This document shows positions 15,326-25,326 of a stretch of DNA of 32,428 nt, one piece after another. The DNA is taken from positions 1 to 32,428 of IMG/VR virus record IMGVR_UViG_3300035664_000049, one strand, 5' to 3'. A model generated the notes under the pieces. That model was not told the origin of the DNA, did no database searches, and saw nothing but the letters and a program-made list of their open reading frames with translations. Source of the DNA: a virus. The translations under genes and the position numbers were made by a program. Each line of letters opens with the position of its first letter. Position 1 is the first letter of the stretch.

Positions 15326-16885
15326 ATGCCATTTCAAGGTTACACAATGCCGCCACCATCGTTGGGATTGGACCTAGTTAGTCCAATTGACAATATGGAT
15401 CCGGCTTGTGCCTTGGAACTTACCAACATCTTTCCCGGTGCTGGAGCGCCAACAGTGCGCTTGGGGTACGAGCAATTTGTTGACCTTGCAACCGCTAGTG
15501 GTGGCGTAGCTGGAGAAATCCAGTTTATGAAGGAGATGCCATTAGCTGATGGCACTTCACAGCTAATTGTTGGGCAAGCTACCCAACTATTTGCCATTGA
15601 TGAAAGTGGCGTCATCACAAACATTAGCAAGGTTGGTGGGTACAGTTCCGGGTATTGGGATTACGAGCTGTTTGCTGACAGAATTTACCTAACAAATGGA
15701 ATTGATACCCCGCAGGTTTATAGCGGTACAGGCATAGCTGCTGACATAACAGGAAGCGGAGTAGGGTTAGCATTAACGGATCTAATCAGCGTTTCGTCCT
15801 ACCGGGAGCGATTATATTTCGTAGAACAGCAATCCATGAAAATGTGGTATGTGGATTCCCCGGTTGGAGAAACATTTACAGCGGGAGCGCCGGTACTTAA
15901 GTCGCGTGATTTTACTTACGCCATGCGTAATGGTGGATCACTTTGTTTTACTGGTAGCTATACTAATCTAGCCAATGTCACTACTGATGATCTCCAATAT
16001 GCAATAAGCACAGAGGGGGAAATTCTTTTGTATCAAGGCAAATCGCCTGATGATACCGAGTATAAATTAGTTGCCCATTTCTTTATTGGTAAACCGCTTG
16101 GGCGTAGTGCGTTTGTTAACGTTAACAATGATGTTTGGATTCTTACCGAGCAGGGCGTAGTGCCATTGTCTGCTTTGTTTGAATTGGATCCAGAGCAAGC
16201 AGTTAACGTAGTATCCCAAAAAATTAACCCGCTTATCTCTGCATACGCTAAAATAACTCCTTTTAGTAACCTATGGACTGGATTTTACTGGCCTATCGGT
16301 AGGCGTGTGTATTTCACAGTACCAACGTCAGGGACAGGTTGCAGGTTTTTGGTGTACTCAATTGATTCCAAAGCGTGGACACTGTTTGCGCTTAACCAAG
16401 ATACCGATTGTCAATCAAGCGATACGTTTAACACGCTTCCATTCTATGGCTCATCTACCGGCATTGTCTGGCAGGGCGAGACTGGATATGCCGATGCCAA
16501 AACATCCACCTACACGGGAGGCGCGATCAGCTATGCTTTACGTAGTGCTTTTAGTTTTTATGGTAGCAGAGGCAATTTTAAACATTTTGTTGATATACGC
16601 CCACTACTTCAGGCCAAACGAGGTACGCAAGTTGCATTGGGACTAGACACTGATTTTAAGCGGCAATCAGTTATCACGACTAGCACTACATCCGGAGGTA
16701 CTTTTACTCCCTGGGGTAGTCCGTGGGGCAGTCCGTGGTCTGCTGACGTTGAGTACATTTACGATAGGTACTCTGCTAAGGGGCAAGGGCATTGTGCAGC
16801 TATTCGCTTCGGTGGGACTTTGGAAAATTCCCCGTTACAAATTATTGGCTTTGAAATACGGTACGATCTAGGCGGGCAGGTATAA
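15326..16885 (+). CDS. Tail hub / head-closure protein (P22 gp10-like, beta-propeller)
   Basis: A 519-aa beta-rich protein. The start (GYTMPPPSLGLDLVSPIDNMDPACALELTNIFPGAGAPTVR, read in pieces) and the repeated strand pattern (YWDYELFADRIYLTNGIDTPQVYSG, YRERLYFVEQQSMKMWYVDSPVG) fit the podoviral tail-hub family that closes the head after packaging and docks the tail spikes. A tandem WGSPWGSPW sits near residue 465. Length and gene order after the adaptor support it. The protein acts at the unique vertex in the mature virion. Confidence 0.75.
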   Translation: MPFQGYTMPPPSLGLDLVSPIDNMDPACALELTNIFPGAGAPTVRLGYEQFVDLATASGGVAGEIQFMKEMPLADGTSQLIVGQATQLFAIDESGVITNISKVGGYSSGYWDYELFADRIYLTNGIDTPQVYSGTGIAADITGSGVGLALTDLISVSSYRERLYFVEQQSMKMWYVDSPVGETFTAGAPVLKSRDFTYAMRNGGSLCFTGSYTNLANVTTDDLQYAISTEGEILLYQGKSPDDTEYKLVAHFFIGKPLGRSAFVNVNNDVWILTEQGVVPLSALFELDPEQAVNVVSQKINPLISAYAKITPFSNLWTGFYWPIGRRVYFTVPTSGTGCRFLVYSIDSKAWTLFALNQDTDCQSSDTFNTLPFYGSSTGIVWQGETGYADAKTSTYTGGAISYALRSAFSFYGSRGNFKHFVDIRPLLQAKRGTQVALGLDTDFKRQSVITTSTTSGGTFTPWGSPWGSPWSADVEYIYDRYSAKGQGHCAAIRFGGTLENSPLQIIGFEIRYDLGGQV

Positions 16886-16888
16886 CTT

Positions 16889-17821
16889 ATGGCACCAACA
16901 GCAGGTCAAACGGCAATGAAGAAGGACCCATCGGCAACATTAAAAGCCGATGCCTATACACGGGTTAGCCGGGGTCGCTGGAGAGATCCACAAGGTAACA
17001 TTATCAAAAGCTACGGAAATCCGGCCACTCAAGGGGCTGGAGGCAATCGGGGTGGTGGAGGCAATCGGGGATCTGGCGGTGGTAATGCTGCAAGCCGACG
17101 ACGGGATTTAGTTACTGAAGGGCAATGGAGAAATCAGCCCGACGAACGGCGCTTGGATGAAATGAGCATGGAAAGCATGTACGCCATGAACCGTGCAGGT
17201 GATCTAGCAGGTCAATTTAATCCGTATGATTTGTATGGCAAAGCCCCAGAGCAGGGATACGTGCAGGCACTAGAGCAGGCTCAAGCTAGCGTAATGGATC
17301 AATTCAACCGTCAGATGGACCCGCAGTTTGCACGGCAGAACCAAGATTTTCAGCAGCAGATGATGTCTCAAGGAATTGATCCAAACAGTGATGCATACAA
17401 ACTGCAATATGAAGCTATGCAGCGGTCACAAAACGATGCACGGTTGTCAGCGCAGTCCCAGGCATATCAGCTAGGCATGGAGTCACAAAAACAAGGTTTT
17501 GGACAATACATGCAAGGCTTGCAGTATCCGCTGCAGGCGGCAGACATTATGAAATCTGGTTGGCAGGTTCCATTAACATTTCAACAGGACGCGCAACAGC
17601 GAGAAAAGGATCGGCAAGCACAGCTACAAGCGCAGCGCATGTCATCTGGTGCATCCGTACAAGCCGCACAAATACAAGCGCAGGCGCAGCGTGATGCTAC
17701 AAATGCAGCTTTAATTCAGCAGTACGGAAACCCTCAACAGGGCACAAACTATGCCAATCAATTTGTCAGCAACTTTGTTGGTGGCATGGGCGGTGGAATA
17801 GGCCAAAGATTAACGAGATAA
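16889..17821 (+). CDS. Internal virion protein with Gln-rich helices
   Basis: A 310-aa protein. The N-terminus has RVSRGRWRDPQGN, related to the SPG-x-YR motif of two upstream genes, then a Gly/Arg-rich linker (about 48-70). The main part is long helices of Gln, Arg and Met (FNRQMDPQFARQNQDFQQQMM, DARLSAQSQAYQLGMES). From memory, similar helical proteins are annotated as internal or tail-associated virion proteins that leave the capsid ahead of DNA. Function is inferred from this and from its place between tail hub and the transglycosylase gene. Confidence 0.6.
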   Translation: MAPTAGQTAMKKDPSATLKADAYTRVSRGRWRDPQGNIIKSYGNPATQGAGGNRGGGGNRGSGGGNAASRRRDLVTEGQWRNQPDERRLDEMSMESMYAMNRAGDLAGQFNPYDLYGKAPEQGYVQALEQAQASVMDQFNRQMDPQFARQNQDFQQQMMSQGIDPNSDAYKLQYEAMQRSQNDARLSAQSQAYQLGMESQKQGFGQYMQGLQYPLQAADIMKSGWQVPLTFQQDAQQREKDRQAQLQAQRMSSGASVQAAQIQAQAQRDATNAALIQQYGNPQQGTNYANQFVSNFVGGMGGGIGQRLTR

Positions 17822-17823
17822 AT

Positions 17824-18999
17824 ATGGCTGATACCTTAACTCAAGCATTAACTGGATTGAATGTAGCTCCAAGTGAAACACCTTGGGGCATTGGCGCAAT
17901 GAGCTTGGCGCAAAGCAGTCCGTTGCTGATGAACCCATATAGCAGTTGGCAGCAAAACCTAGCCATTGGTTTAGGAGCTAACTTGGTTGCTGGGTTGCTT
18001 GGGTATCAAGCTAGGCAGTCAGCAATGGAGCAAAACCTTGCTTTGCAGCCTTACATTACCCAGGCACTTAAAGCTCCAAACATGGAATCCTTGGATACTA
18101 TCCTTGCTCAAGAAGACGCAGCGCCGCTTCGTGGGCTTGGGGCACAATTAAAAATGAACATCCTACAAAGGCAGGCAGCCGCTACGGAGCGCCAGCAGAA
18201 CTTGCGGGATTCTTTGTTAGTCGCTGCCATTAAGGAAGGTTATATCCCTAAGAGCTTGCAAACCGAGTATGGCACTATGATGGGTGGGCTTGGTAGTGGG
18301 GGATTAACACCAAGGCAACAGCAGGAATTGGATCTGTATGAAAGGCAACAAAAGATTAAAGAAGAGATTGAAGCGCCTGGAAGAAACGCAACAATGAAGT
18401 GGCAAAAAGATCAAGCTGGGATTTCGTTTGCCAATCAATTCCAGCAAAACCCGGTAGTAAAGGAATACGATAAAATTACCCGATTTAATGAAACAATTGC
18501 GGAGCTAGCTAAAAACCCGACCAGACCGAGTATAGATCAGTTGATTACGTTGTCTAAAAAAACCGTAGACCCTGATAGTGCGGTTGTGTTGGGTGAATTT
18601 GCACAAACAGTTGATCAGCAAAGTGCTGTGCAAAAGTTAAAAGCCTTTATAAGCAATTTAAGTTCGGCTACTCCTCGTATTGATCCGCAAATCATTACAG
18701 AAATAGCGCAAGCCTCTCAAGTTGTGGCTGATATGATGGGGCAAACATACAATAGACAATTGGATGCGACCTTAAAGCAAGCTAGAGCAAGTGGATTAGA
18801 AGATTTTAATGTGGAAAAATTAGGGCGCACCTACTACGGGCAGCAGGGAACGGTAGGTACTTCTTTTGACGATCCAAAAGTTATTCGCATGCGTGAGATT
18901 AAAGCCGAGTTGCAATCTGGAATAACCGATCCACAACGGATTAGGGCATTACAGATTGAGGCGCAGGGTATTTATCAAGGCGGTCAAAGTGGCAGGTGA
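17824..18999 (+). CDS. Internal virion / ejection-complex protein (putative)
   Basis: A 391-aa, mostly helical protein. Residues about 40-63 ([22 protein letters not shown]) are a short hydrophobic segment that could cross or dock to a membrane; the rest is charged helix without enzyme motifs. It begins 3 nt after the previous stop and overlaps the transglycosylase-bearing gene. By gene order it is probably one component of the ejection apparatus. No named family is recognised. Confidence 0.6.
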   Translation: MADTLTQALTGLNVAPSETPWGIGAMSLAQSSPLLMNPYSSWQQNLAIGLGANLVAGLLGYQARQSAMEQNLALQPYITQALKAPNMESLDTILAQEDAAPLRGLGAQLKMNILQRQAAATERQQNLRDSLLVAAIKEGYIPKSLQTEYGTMMGGLGSGGLTPRQQQELDLYERQQKIKEEIEAPGRNATMKWQKDQAGISFANQFQQNPVVKEYDKITRFNETIAELAKNPTRPSIDQLITLSKKTVDPDSAVVLGEFAQTVDQQSAVQKLKAFISNLSSATPRIDPQIITEIAQASQVVADMMGQTYNRQLDATLKQARASGLEDFNVEKLGRTYYGQQGTVGTSFDDPKVIRMREIKAELQSGITDPQRIRALQIEAQGIYQGGQSGR

Positions 19000-21751
19000 G
19001 TTAGACGCGCTGATGACAGACATCATGGGCTATGGCGGTAGCGTTAGTGCAGAGCCACTAAACTATACCCCTGCCAATCCAGCTTTGTTGCCTCCCGAAC
19101 AAAAGCAGGCGTTACTCAGTCAGTTGATAACTGAAAATGCTACGCGACAAGCTGCAATTGATGCACAGAAAAGCCGCCTTGGTTATTTGGATACAGGATT
19201 GGCATTTGGCAGCAACCTTGCCGATGCATTGGCTTTAGGCTTTGGGCGTGAAGCCGCAGCAGGACTGGAAGCTAGTTTAAGCCCACGAACATATCCAGAA
19301 ATTATGCGGGAATATGGGACAATGGGGCAGACACTAGCCCAACAATCCCCGTATGCATCTTTAGCGGGAAGTGTCGCTGGAGGCATTTTGCCGCTGGCAT
19401 TGACTGGACCAGCTACTAAAGCTGTTGGTTTGGGAAGCGAATTGCTTTTAGGGCAAACAGCAGCGGAAGTATCCCCCACGGTTTTCCAATTGGCTCGCAT
19501 TGGCGCAGCGCAAGGAGCTTTGCAGGGAGCTGGTGCTGCAGAACCCACGATGTCAACTCCAGCAGAGGAAGAGTTATCAAACCGTATAGTAGGTGGTTTG
19601 ATGGGCGGCGCTATTGGCGGCATTGGTACGCCCATATTAGCCAAAACGTTAGGTGGTGCTACATCCTATGTAGGCGGCAAGCTAGCAGAGGCAGGACTTA
19701 CTAAGGAGCGATTGGTTCAAGCATTAGCTAACGCTAGGTCATTGCCTCTTGCGTCAGAGCGCGGTGCAATGAACATTCCAAGCGGTACGGTTGCTGGCAT
19801 TAGTCCTGCAGACATTGTAGTTGCAAAAAAACTGTCAGAGGGAACACTAGGCGATATTGACACTGCTATTGCTCGCGCATTGGGAGCAGAGGCAGAAGGT
19901 ATTCCATTGTTCCTACCAGAAGCAGTGCAAAGCCCAGCAGTGTACCAATCGGCGAAACGCACTACCATTAGTCCGGGTGGGGTAACCTATGCTGGCAAGG
20001 CGATTGAGGGCCGCGCCGCTGAAGCTGGGAGCAGAATCAATGTACTGCTTGATAGGATTGCGCTACCTGTAAGTCCTACTCGCGGCACAAAGCAATTTAT
20101 TGAAGCAGCTGAAAGCATTGTTGACGACATTACGAAAGGCAGAAGCACAGAAGCAAACGAGTTGTATACTAAAGCGCGTTCTGAAGCTAAAAATATTGTT
20201 TCGGATGAGCTTGATCGCCTTATAGTTAAAGACAAATCATTAAAGTCGGCGATTCGCACGGTTAAAAAGTTCGGCGACAATGACAAACTGCCAGACAATT
20301 CTTTGGAGATTTTGGATCAAGCTAGACGTATCCTAAGCGATAAAATTGCTGCAGCAGGACCAAACGAGGCAAGACTATTAACCAAAACAAAGAACAAACT
20401 AACAGAGCATTTAGAAAATGCATCTAAAACATATAAAGATGCTCGTCTGGCATATACAAAAGCTAGCCAACCTCTCAATGAGTTGGAGGCTTCAAAGTTT
20501 TCATTGATAAGGGATTTTGATCCAGATCGTCCCGAAAGTTTGGGACAGATTTTTACACAGCGTCCTGAAATTATTGCATCATTGCGCGAAAACTTCGTTG
20601 AAGCTGGCAAACTGCAGCAATGGAATGAGGGCGTTCGTTCTTATCTACAAAACATTGCGGAGAAAGCCCCAGAAAATGCAGTGGGCCGTATTTCTCGTTT
20701 GGTGGAATCCAAGCTAGGCAAGGAGCGTATCCGCGCTGCCCTTGGAACCGAAGGCGAAAGCGTCGCTAAAGGTTTGCAAACGGAACTAGAAATTCTTCAG
20801 GGGCAACGAAAGTATTTTGTTGGATCGCCTACAGAACCTCTGCGAGCAGAAGGCGAAGACATTAAGCGCATTGCCAGTGCTGCACAGAAGGCGCTAGGTG
20901 GTAAATTTGCAGAAGCGTTAGGCAAAATTTTTGCGCCTGAAGATGCACAACTATACCGTCAATTGGCTGAAACGTATTTTACGCCGGGAACAGCTAGCGG
21001 AACTTTGATGCGCGTTCGTCCTTTGGTTGAAAGCTATCAGTTGTTAAATGCCCTATCAACAGGAGCGCAGCGTGGAACAGCAGCTAGTTTGCCAGAGGCG
21101 TTAGGACGATTACAATCAGTGTCGGAGAAGCCTGCAAGTTCATCACTAGGGGTGCCGCCTGCTACTACGCTTGGAATAGGTGGCATTGGCGCCGCTAGCA
21201 TGGCTGGAACAGAGATGGATAGTTTAATGGCTGACATCATGAACGTACAGCCAGATACTACTACCTTCAACTCAATTCCTAACATTACAAGTTCAATTAA
21301 TGATATTGAATTTATAGAACCCGCTGCTTTTGTTGAACGACAAAATGCACGAACGGTGCGTCCATCTTTAATCAAAGCCATTATCTTGCAGGAGTCTGGC
21401 GGCAATCCAAAAGCTATAAGTGAGGCTGGAGCTATTGGGCTAATGCAGTTAATGCCCGCCACTGCAGAAGCATTGGGAGTTGATCCGACTGACCCGGAGC
21501 AAAACGTAGAGGGCGGAACAAGATACCTCGGTCAATTGCTCAAGCAGTTTGGTGATGAAAAGTTAGCCCTTGCTGCTTACAATTGGGGGCCGGGCAATGT
21601 CAGAAAGTCCCTGAACTATTTGGACAAGAAAGGTAAAACAAAAACTTGGGCAAACATATTGCGCTATGCCGACCGGCTACCAAGGCGGTTGCCAGAGGAA
21701 ACAGCGCGGTACGTTGAGTCCGTACTAGCAAAAGAGAAACGATTTACTTAA
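18989..21751 (+). CDS. Large ejection protein with C-terminal lytic transglycosylase domain
   Basis: About 920 aa. GTG at 18989 is chosen because AAGGCGG lies just upstream and it overlaps the previous stop; a TTG at 18956 is the alternative. The N-terminal half has hydrophobic Ala/Gly-rich segments (for example [13 protein letters not shown]). The C-terminal 130 aa form an SLT lysozyme-like domain with the catalytic Glu in the QESGG motif (about residue 802 from GTG), GLMQLMP and AYNWGPG. It would cut peptidoglycan as the phage injects DNA. The motif E(L/M)D(A/S)LM(T/A)DIM occurs near the N-terminus and again just before the SLT domain. Confidence 0.85.
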   Translation: MAGELDALMTDIMGYGGSVSAEPLNYTPANPALLPPEQKQALLSQLITENATRQAAIDAQKSRLGYLDTGLAFGSNLADALALGFGREAAAGLEASLSPRTYPEIMREYGTMGQTLAQQSPYASLAGSVAGGILPLALTGPATKAVGLGSELLLGQTAAEVSPTVFQLARIGAAQGALQGAGAAEPTMSTPAEEELSNRIVGGLMGGAIGGIGTPILAKTLGGATSYVGGKLAEAGLTKERLVQALANARSLPLASERGAMNIPSGTVAGISPADIVVAKKLSEGTLGDIDTAIARALGAEAEGIPLFLPEAVQSPAVYQSAKRTTISPGGVTYAGKAIEGRAAEAGSRINVLLDRIALPVSPTRGTKQFIEAAESIVDDITKGRSTEANELYTKARSEAKNIVSDELDRLIVKDKSLKSAIRTVKKFGDNDKLPDNSLEILDQARRILSDKIAAAGPNEARLLTKTKNKLTEHLENASKTYKDARLAYTKASQPLNELEASKFSLIRDFDPDRPESLGQIFTQRPEIIASLRENFVEAGKLQQWNEGVRSYLQNIAEKAPENAVGRISRLVESKLGKERIRAALGTEGESVAKGLQTELEILQGQRKYFVGSPTEPLRAEGEDIKRIASAAQKALGGKFAEALGKIFAPEDAQLYRQLAETYFTPGTASGTLMRVRPLVESYQLLNALSTGAQRGTAASLPEALGRLQSVSEKPASSSLGVPPATTLGIGGIGAASMAGTEMDSLMADIMNVQPDTTTFNSIPNITSSINDIEFIEPAAFVERQNARTVRPSLIKAIILQESGGNPKAISEAGAIGLMQLMPATAEALGVDPTDPEQNVEGGTRYLGQLLKQFGDEKLALAAYNWGPGNVRKSLNYLDKKGKTKTWANILRYADRLPRRLPEETARYVESVLAKEKRFT

Positions 21752-21760
21752 AGGTGATTT

Positions 21761-22945
21761 ATGCCGTGGAGTGGTGGAGTTTACACAAAGGCGAACAATG
21801 CAACGGGTGGTTGGGCAGGCGATGCAGGGCTAGGTATTGGCATTGAAGCTGGCCGTCACGATACGCAGGACAATGATTTTACCACGGGGATTACCAGCTG
21901 TTTGAACAAGGATGGTAGCAACGCTGCTACTGGAAACCTTAATATCGGCAATTTCAAACTCACTAATCTTGGTAGTGGATCGGCGTCTACTGATTCGGTT
22001 ACTTATGGGCAAATTGTAGCGGGTGTATCCGTAAACAACACAAGCACGGACGTTGCATTTCGGCAATTTAGTGCTGATGTAAACGGGCCAACTTTGAGCT
22101 TGATGAAGAATCGGGCCGCTACTACTGCGGGCAATACTATTGTAAACAGCGGAGATAACCTTGGTAACCTTGTCTTTTGGGGTGCAAATGGTTCTGGATA
22201 TACGGCAGCGGCATCTATAACAGTTTCGGTGGATGGCACTCCTGGTGCTTCCGCTGACATGCCAGGACGCCTTGTCTTTGGAACTACTTCCGATGGGTCT
22301 GGTACCATTACAGAGCGTGGTCGCATTAACAGCTCCGGCCAGTTGTTAATGGGCCGTACTACAGCTATTACAACCACTGAAGTTATTGCTGCAGGAAGTG
22401 CAAGCGGCCAACAATATGTGTCAGTAGATGGCGGAACAAGTGGAACCGCTGGTGGTGGCGCTCTTGTTGCGCGCAATGGAGGTACCACTACTGTAGCAAT
22501 TGGTGGCTACAGTGCCATTATTGGTGGTGCGTATGATGCTACGCCGCTGCTTTTTTTCAATGCAGCTCCCAGAGTCCGGGGAATTGTTGCTGGCGCTGGT
22601 ACTTGGCCAATGAAGTGGAACACCACTACATTTGCTTGGACCTATGACACTTCCAAGAGATCAGCTAAAGAAAATATACGCCCTTCCAAGTATGGACTTG
22701 AGGACGTACTGCAGCTGAATCCTTGCCAATTTAATTATCATGCAAGCGAACAATCACGCGAAGATGTGGGATTTATTGCTGATGAAGTATTTGGAGTAAT
22801 TCCAGAACTAGCCCCTTGCGATGCAGATGGTGAGCCGGCTGGCGTAAGTTATGATCGTTTAACTGCTGTTTTGTGCAAAGCAATTCAGGAGCTAAACACA
22901 AAGGTTGAGGCGCTAGAAGCTCGCATTGCAGAGCTTGAGGCGTAA
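21761..22945 (+). CDS. Tail spike/fibre with C-terminal S74 intramolecular chaperone
   Basis: A 394-aa trimeric-fibre-type protein. The N-terminus (WSGGVYTKANNATGGWAGDAG) resembles virion-docking heads of spikes, and the middle is Gly/Ser/Thr-rich beta repeats. Residues about 298-394 are a peptidase S74 domain: S298-x4-K303 (SKRSAK) gives the Ser-Lys dyad, followed by ENIRP, NPCQFNY and VGFIADEV, then a C-terminal coiled coil (TKVEALEARIAELEA). Such domains fold the fibre and then cut themselves off. This is the likely receptor-binding protein. AAAGGTGA precedes the start. Confidence 0.85.
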   Translation: MPWSGGVYTKANNATGGWAGDAGLGIGIEAGRHDTQDNDFTTGITSCLNKDGSNAATGNLNIGNFKLTNLGSGSASTDSVTYGQIVAGVSVNNTSTDVAFRQFSADVNGPTLSLMKNRAATTAGNTIVNSGDNLGNLVFWGANGSGYTAAASITVSVDGTPGASADMPGRLVFGTTSDGSGTITERGRINSSGQLLMGRTTAITTTEVIAAGSASGQQYVSVDGGTSGTAGGGALVARNGGTTTVAIGGYSAIIGGAYDATPLLFFNAAPRVRGIVAGAGTWPMKWNTTTFAWTYDTSKRSAKENIRPSKYGLEDVLQLNPCQFNYHASEQSREDVGFIADEVFGVIPELAPCDADGEPAGVSYDRLTAVLCKAIQELNTKVEALEARIAELEA

Positions 22946-23331
22946 TGCTGAAGCTGGTGCGCGTAGCAGAGCATGACAATGCAACGCTAGGCGTTATGTG
23001 TCTGGATGGGCGTCCTATGTTTGTTACCCTGGAGGATGCATGGCGGCATAATGAGCGGGGCCGCTCTTGCATCCCGACCGGGATCTACGAGGTAGTAGCG
23101 CACAAATCGCCTAAATTTGGGCGATGCTACCATGTCCAGGATGTCCCTGGCCGAAGTGAGATCCTTATTCATGCAGGTAACACGCATGAGGATACGATGG
23201 GCTGTATCTTGCTAGGCATGATGTACGGAACGCTAGGCACTAACGCTGCAGTATTGTCTAGCCGTGCGGCAATGGCGTCCTTTTTGACAGCTTTGAAGGA
23301 CGTAGAACGCACTACGCTAGAGGTTGTATGA
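22945..23331 (+). CDS. DUF5675-family protein
   Basis: A 128-aa protein in TAATG overlap with the spike gene. It shows the family pattern TLEDAWRHNERGRSCIPTGIYEV, then VPGRSEILIHAGNTHEDTMGCILLG with His and Cys near the core. DUF5675 is a common phage family found near lysis and tail-end genes, with an uncharacterised activity. Conserved His/Cys in a small fold invites an enzymatic guess (cell-wall related), but nothing here proves it. Confidence 0.8.
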   Translation: MLKLVRVAEHDNATLGVMCLDGRPMFVTLEDAWRHNERGRSCIPTGIYEVVAHKSPKFGRCYHVQDVPGRSEILIHAGNTHEDTMGCILLGMMYGTLGTNAAVLSSRAAMASFLTALKDVERTTLEVV

Positions 23332-23567
23332 CGGGCGACATTACCGAAGTGAGGTATTGGATTGACCTGGCTATCAAGGGACTCATTGGGATTGTTGTTT
23401 CCATCGTTGGTATGGATTACAGGCAGGTCAAAAACAGCCTAGAAGAACTGCAGCAAAGTAAGTACCAGATCACCATGCAGGTACAGGTGATGCAAAGCGA
23501 ACTTGGTAGTATCAAGCAGCGGCTTGAGCGCATTGAGCAAAAACTGGATCAGGTTTTGGACCGATGA
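23328..23567 (+). CDS. Membrane-anchored coiled-coil protein (lysis-cassette)
   Basis: A 79-aa protein in ATGA overlap with the preceding gene. One hydrophobic segment at about 9-29 (WIDLAIKGLIGIVVSIVGM) is followed by a coiled coil with heptad Leu/Ile (LGSIKQRLERIEQKLDQVL). This layout is seen in XhlA-like haemolysin/holin partners and some spanin-like proteins. It probably helps lysis at the inner membrane; which role is uncertain. Confidence 0.65.
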   Translation: MTGDITEVRYWIDLAIKGLIGIVVSIVGMDYRQVKNSLEELQQSKYQITMQVQVMQSELGSIKQRLERIEQKLDQVLDR

Positions 23568-24352
23568 GAGTTTTGATTGTGCTGCTAGCGATGATAGCAA
23601 CGGCACAAGCGCAGGGCGTTAGTTACATTGGAATGTGCAATCCAACTTGGGATTGCGACAAGACGCTGCAGGCTTGGGGCGGCAAGCCAATAGTGTTTGG
23701 CTGGCTTGAGCAAAGTTTTGGCAATCGCTGCAGGTGCGTAGAGCAAGCATTGCAAGCACCACAGGCTAAGACTTTGCGCGTTCATTTAATCAACAGCCCG
23801 TGCTTGCGAAACAAGCGGTGTAATTTGCATGATGCTTTATACGGGTACACCATTGCTAGCGCCAACAAAGCTGCACGCAATCCACGAAGCCGACTAAGAA
23901 GAATGTTTCAACGTACAGTCATGAGGGTGCGCCATCGTTTATTGCGAGCTAACGGGCAAGTTGCTTGTTATGTCTCGCCATGTTTGGAATGTGATCTCAA
24001 TGACGCTGCTAGAAAAGTGTTGCTTGCTATCGTATCTCGCCATTTGCCTGATTGCGTTCCTGTGGACAATCCTTTGCGTGCGTCCTGTCTGTCCGGCTAC
24101 CCCTGTGAAAAACATGGACCAGATACAGATTTACGCAAGCCGTGCATCTATGACTTAGACGGCACTACGGTTACCAGTCAAACTGAACTGCGAGCGATAG
24201 GTAGGCAAGTTCGCCAATGCCATCTAAAGTTTTATTGGGAAGCATGGATGAATTGCAATGATGACAGCGGGCGCTTTGTTCTGCCATCATTACGGCAATG
24301 CAATAGCAGTTTAACGCAAATGAAAGAAGCAGGGAGCAAGAAATGGAATTAG
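23564..24352 (+). CDS. Exported cysteine-rich protein of the lysis cassette (unknown)
   Basis: A 262-aa protein. Residues 1-16 (MRVLIVLLAMIATAQA) are a textbook signal peptide with an A-x-A cleavage site. The mature part has 16 cysteines, suggesting a disulfide-bonded periplasmic protein, with Trp/Tyr-rich segments (FGWLEQSFGN, KFYWEAWMNC). I do not recognise its family. It lies between a membrane coiled-coil protein and the holin, where an endolysin would normally be, so it is the leading endolysin or lysis-factor candidate. No known lysozyme or amidase motif is visible. Confidence 0.65.
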   Translation: MRVLIVLLAMIATAQAQGVSYIGMCNPTWDCDKTLQAWGGKPIVFGWLEQSFGNRCRCVEQALQAPQAKTLRVHLINSPCLRNKRCNLHDALYGYTIASANKAARNPRSRLRRMFQRTVMRVRHRLLRANGQVACYVSPCLECDLNDAARKVLLAIVSRHLPDCVPVDNPLRASCLSGYPCEKHGPDTDLRKPCIYDLDGTTVTSQTELRAIGRQVRQCHLKFYWEAWMNCNDDSGRFVLPSLRQCNSSLTQMKEAGSKKWN

Positions 24353-24528
24353 TAATCTTTTCGGTAGTGCGGCATCTTCTCACGCTTGTAGCGGGTGGAT
24401 TGCTTACAATTGGTATTGGGGAGGCTGAAACCAATCAGCTTGCACAGGCCGTAACTCCGGTTGTGTCGGGTGCTGTGTTGTACGGCGTATCGCAAGTTTG
24501 GTCCCTCAAGGACAAGAAGCGCCGTTAA
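24343..24528 (+). CDS. Holin (putative)
   Basis: A 61-aa protein with two hydrophobic segments (VVRHLLTLVAGGLLTIGIG and LAQAVTPVVSGAVLYGVSQVW) separated by a polar turn, and a basic C-terminal tail (KDKKRR). This is the size and topology of small phage holins beginning with RHLL, which open the inner membrane at lysis. GGGAG precedes the start, and the gene overlaps the exported protein by 10 bp. It is the last gene of the right-going block. Confidence 0.8.
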   Translation: MELVIFSVVRHLLTLVAGGLLTIGIGEAETNQLAQAVTPVVSGAVLYGVSQVWSLKDKKRR

Positions 24529-25022
24529 TCCACAACAAGGCGGTACCGTTTGTGTCGCAAGGCAATTTCGGTATCCGCTGTATCCATCTTGTCTATCGCT
24601 ATGTTTTCGCGGACGTGTTGGGTGATGCGCTCAAACTTTTTAGCGGCCTCTGTTTCCAAGAAATGGCGCTTAAACTGCTTCATTGCGACAACCCGGATGG
24701 ATTGCGCGGCACCTTCTCCATCGTCGTAAAGTTGTTCGGCAAGGTACTCAAGGTTGAATGGCAGTTGTTCGCGTGTGAATAGAAACCATCGCAGCCTGTT
24801 AAGTTCAGCAATAGCCTTTAGGTGAAACGATTGGCGGTAGTTGTCATTCATTCTTTCGTAAATGACTAGGCTACCATTGCCAGTGTTCAACAAGCGGTCA
24901 AAGAAAAAGCAGTAATCTTTTAGGGCACGTTCTATTACCGCAAACCATAAGTTGCGTTCCGGTGTTTCAGGCACCATGTCAATGTCTTCAGCTATCAACA
25001 GCGTCGCCGGTTTGTCTTTCAC
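24525..25022 (-). CDS. Unknown early-operon protein
   Basis: A 165-aa protein starting with GTG. The pattern NLWFAVIERALKDY, then a basic/aromatic helix (NRLRWFLFTREQLPFNLEYLAEQLY) and GAAQSIR, recalls an uncharacterised phage family with LWxAVI motifs, but I cannot name it. No catalytic motif is evident. Its stop and the holin stop share the palindrome TTAA (24525-24528), so the two opposed units meet with no spacer. It overlaps the resolvase-like gene by 35 bp. Confidence 0.6.
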   Translation of the reverse strand: MKDKPATLLIAEDIDMVPETPERNLWFAVIERALKDYCFFFDRLLNTGNGSLVIYERMNDNYRQSFHLKAIAELNRLRWFLFTREQLPFNLEYLAEQLYDDGEGAAQSIRVVAMKQFKRHFLETEAAKKFERITQHVRENIAIDKMDTADTEIALRHKRYRLVVD

Positions 25023-25326
25023 TTACAAGCCTGATCCAGTCTTCAAGAAACATAGTTACCAGCCAAGGTTTGTGATTCCTGCGGTGCATAACAGTAGGGG
25101 TTTTATCTTGGCAATCACGCAGGCTTTGGTCCATAGCTTGGTCTACGTTGAGGCGCTCTACTCGTTTGCACTCAATGTGGTACTCGCTAAGTTCCTGGCA
25201 GACAACATCACTATCCCCTGCAGCGCCGCAGAACTGTTGAGTACGGCGGGCGGTAAACCCATGCTCACGAAGTTTACCTGCTAGTTCGCGCTCTCCCGCG
25301 CTACCCTTTTGCTTGCCATTAACCAT
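24988..25326 (-). CDS. Hjc-like Holliday-junction resolvase / PD-(D/E)XK nuclease
   Basis: A 112-aa protein. The core reads KGSAGERELAGKLREHGF (E12), GAAGDSDVV (D40) and YHIECKRVE (E52-x-K54), the spacing of archaeal Hjc-type and related phage resolvases in the PD-(D/E)XK superfamily. These cut four-way junctions. With Bet in the same operon it would process recombination intermediates during concatemer formation. It starts in a TAATG overlap with the upstream gene. Length is near the family norm. Confidence 0.75.
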   Translation of the reverse strand: MVNGKQKGSAGERELAGKLREHGFTARRTQQFCGAAGDSDVVCQELSEYHIECKRVERLNVDQAMDQSLRDCQDKTPTVMHRRNHKPWLVTMFLEDWIRLVSERQTGDAVDS

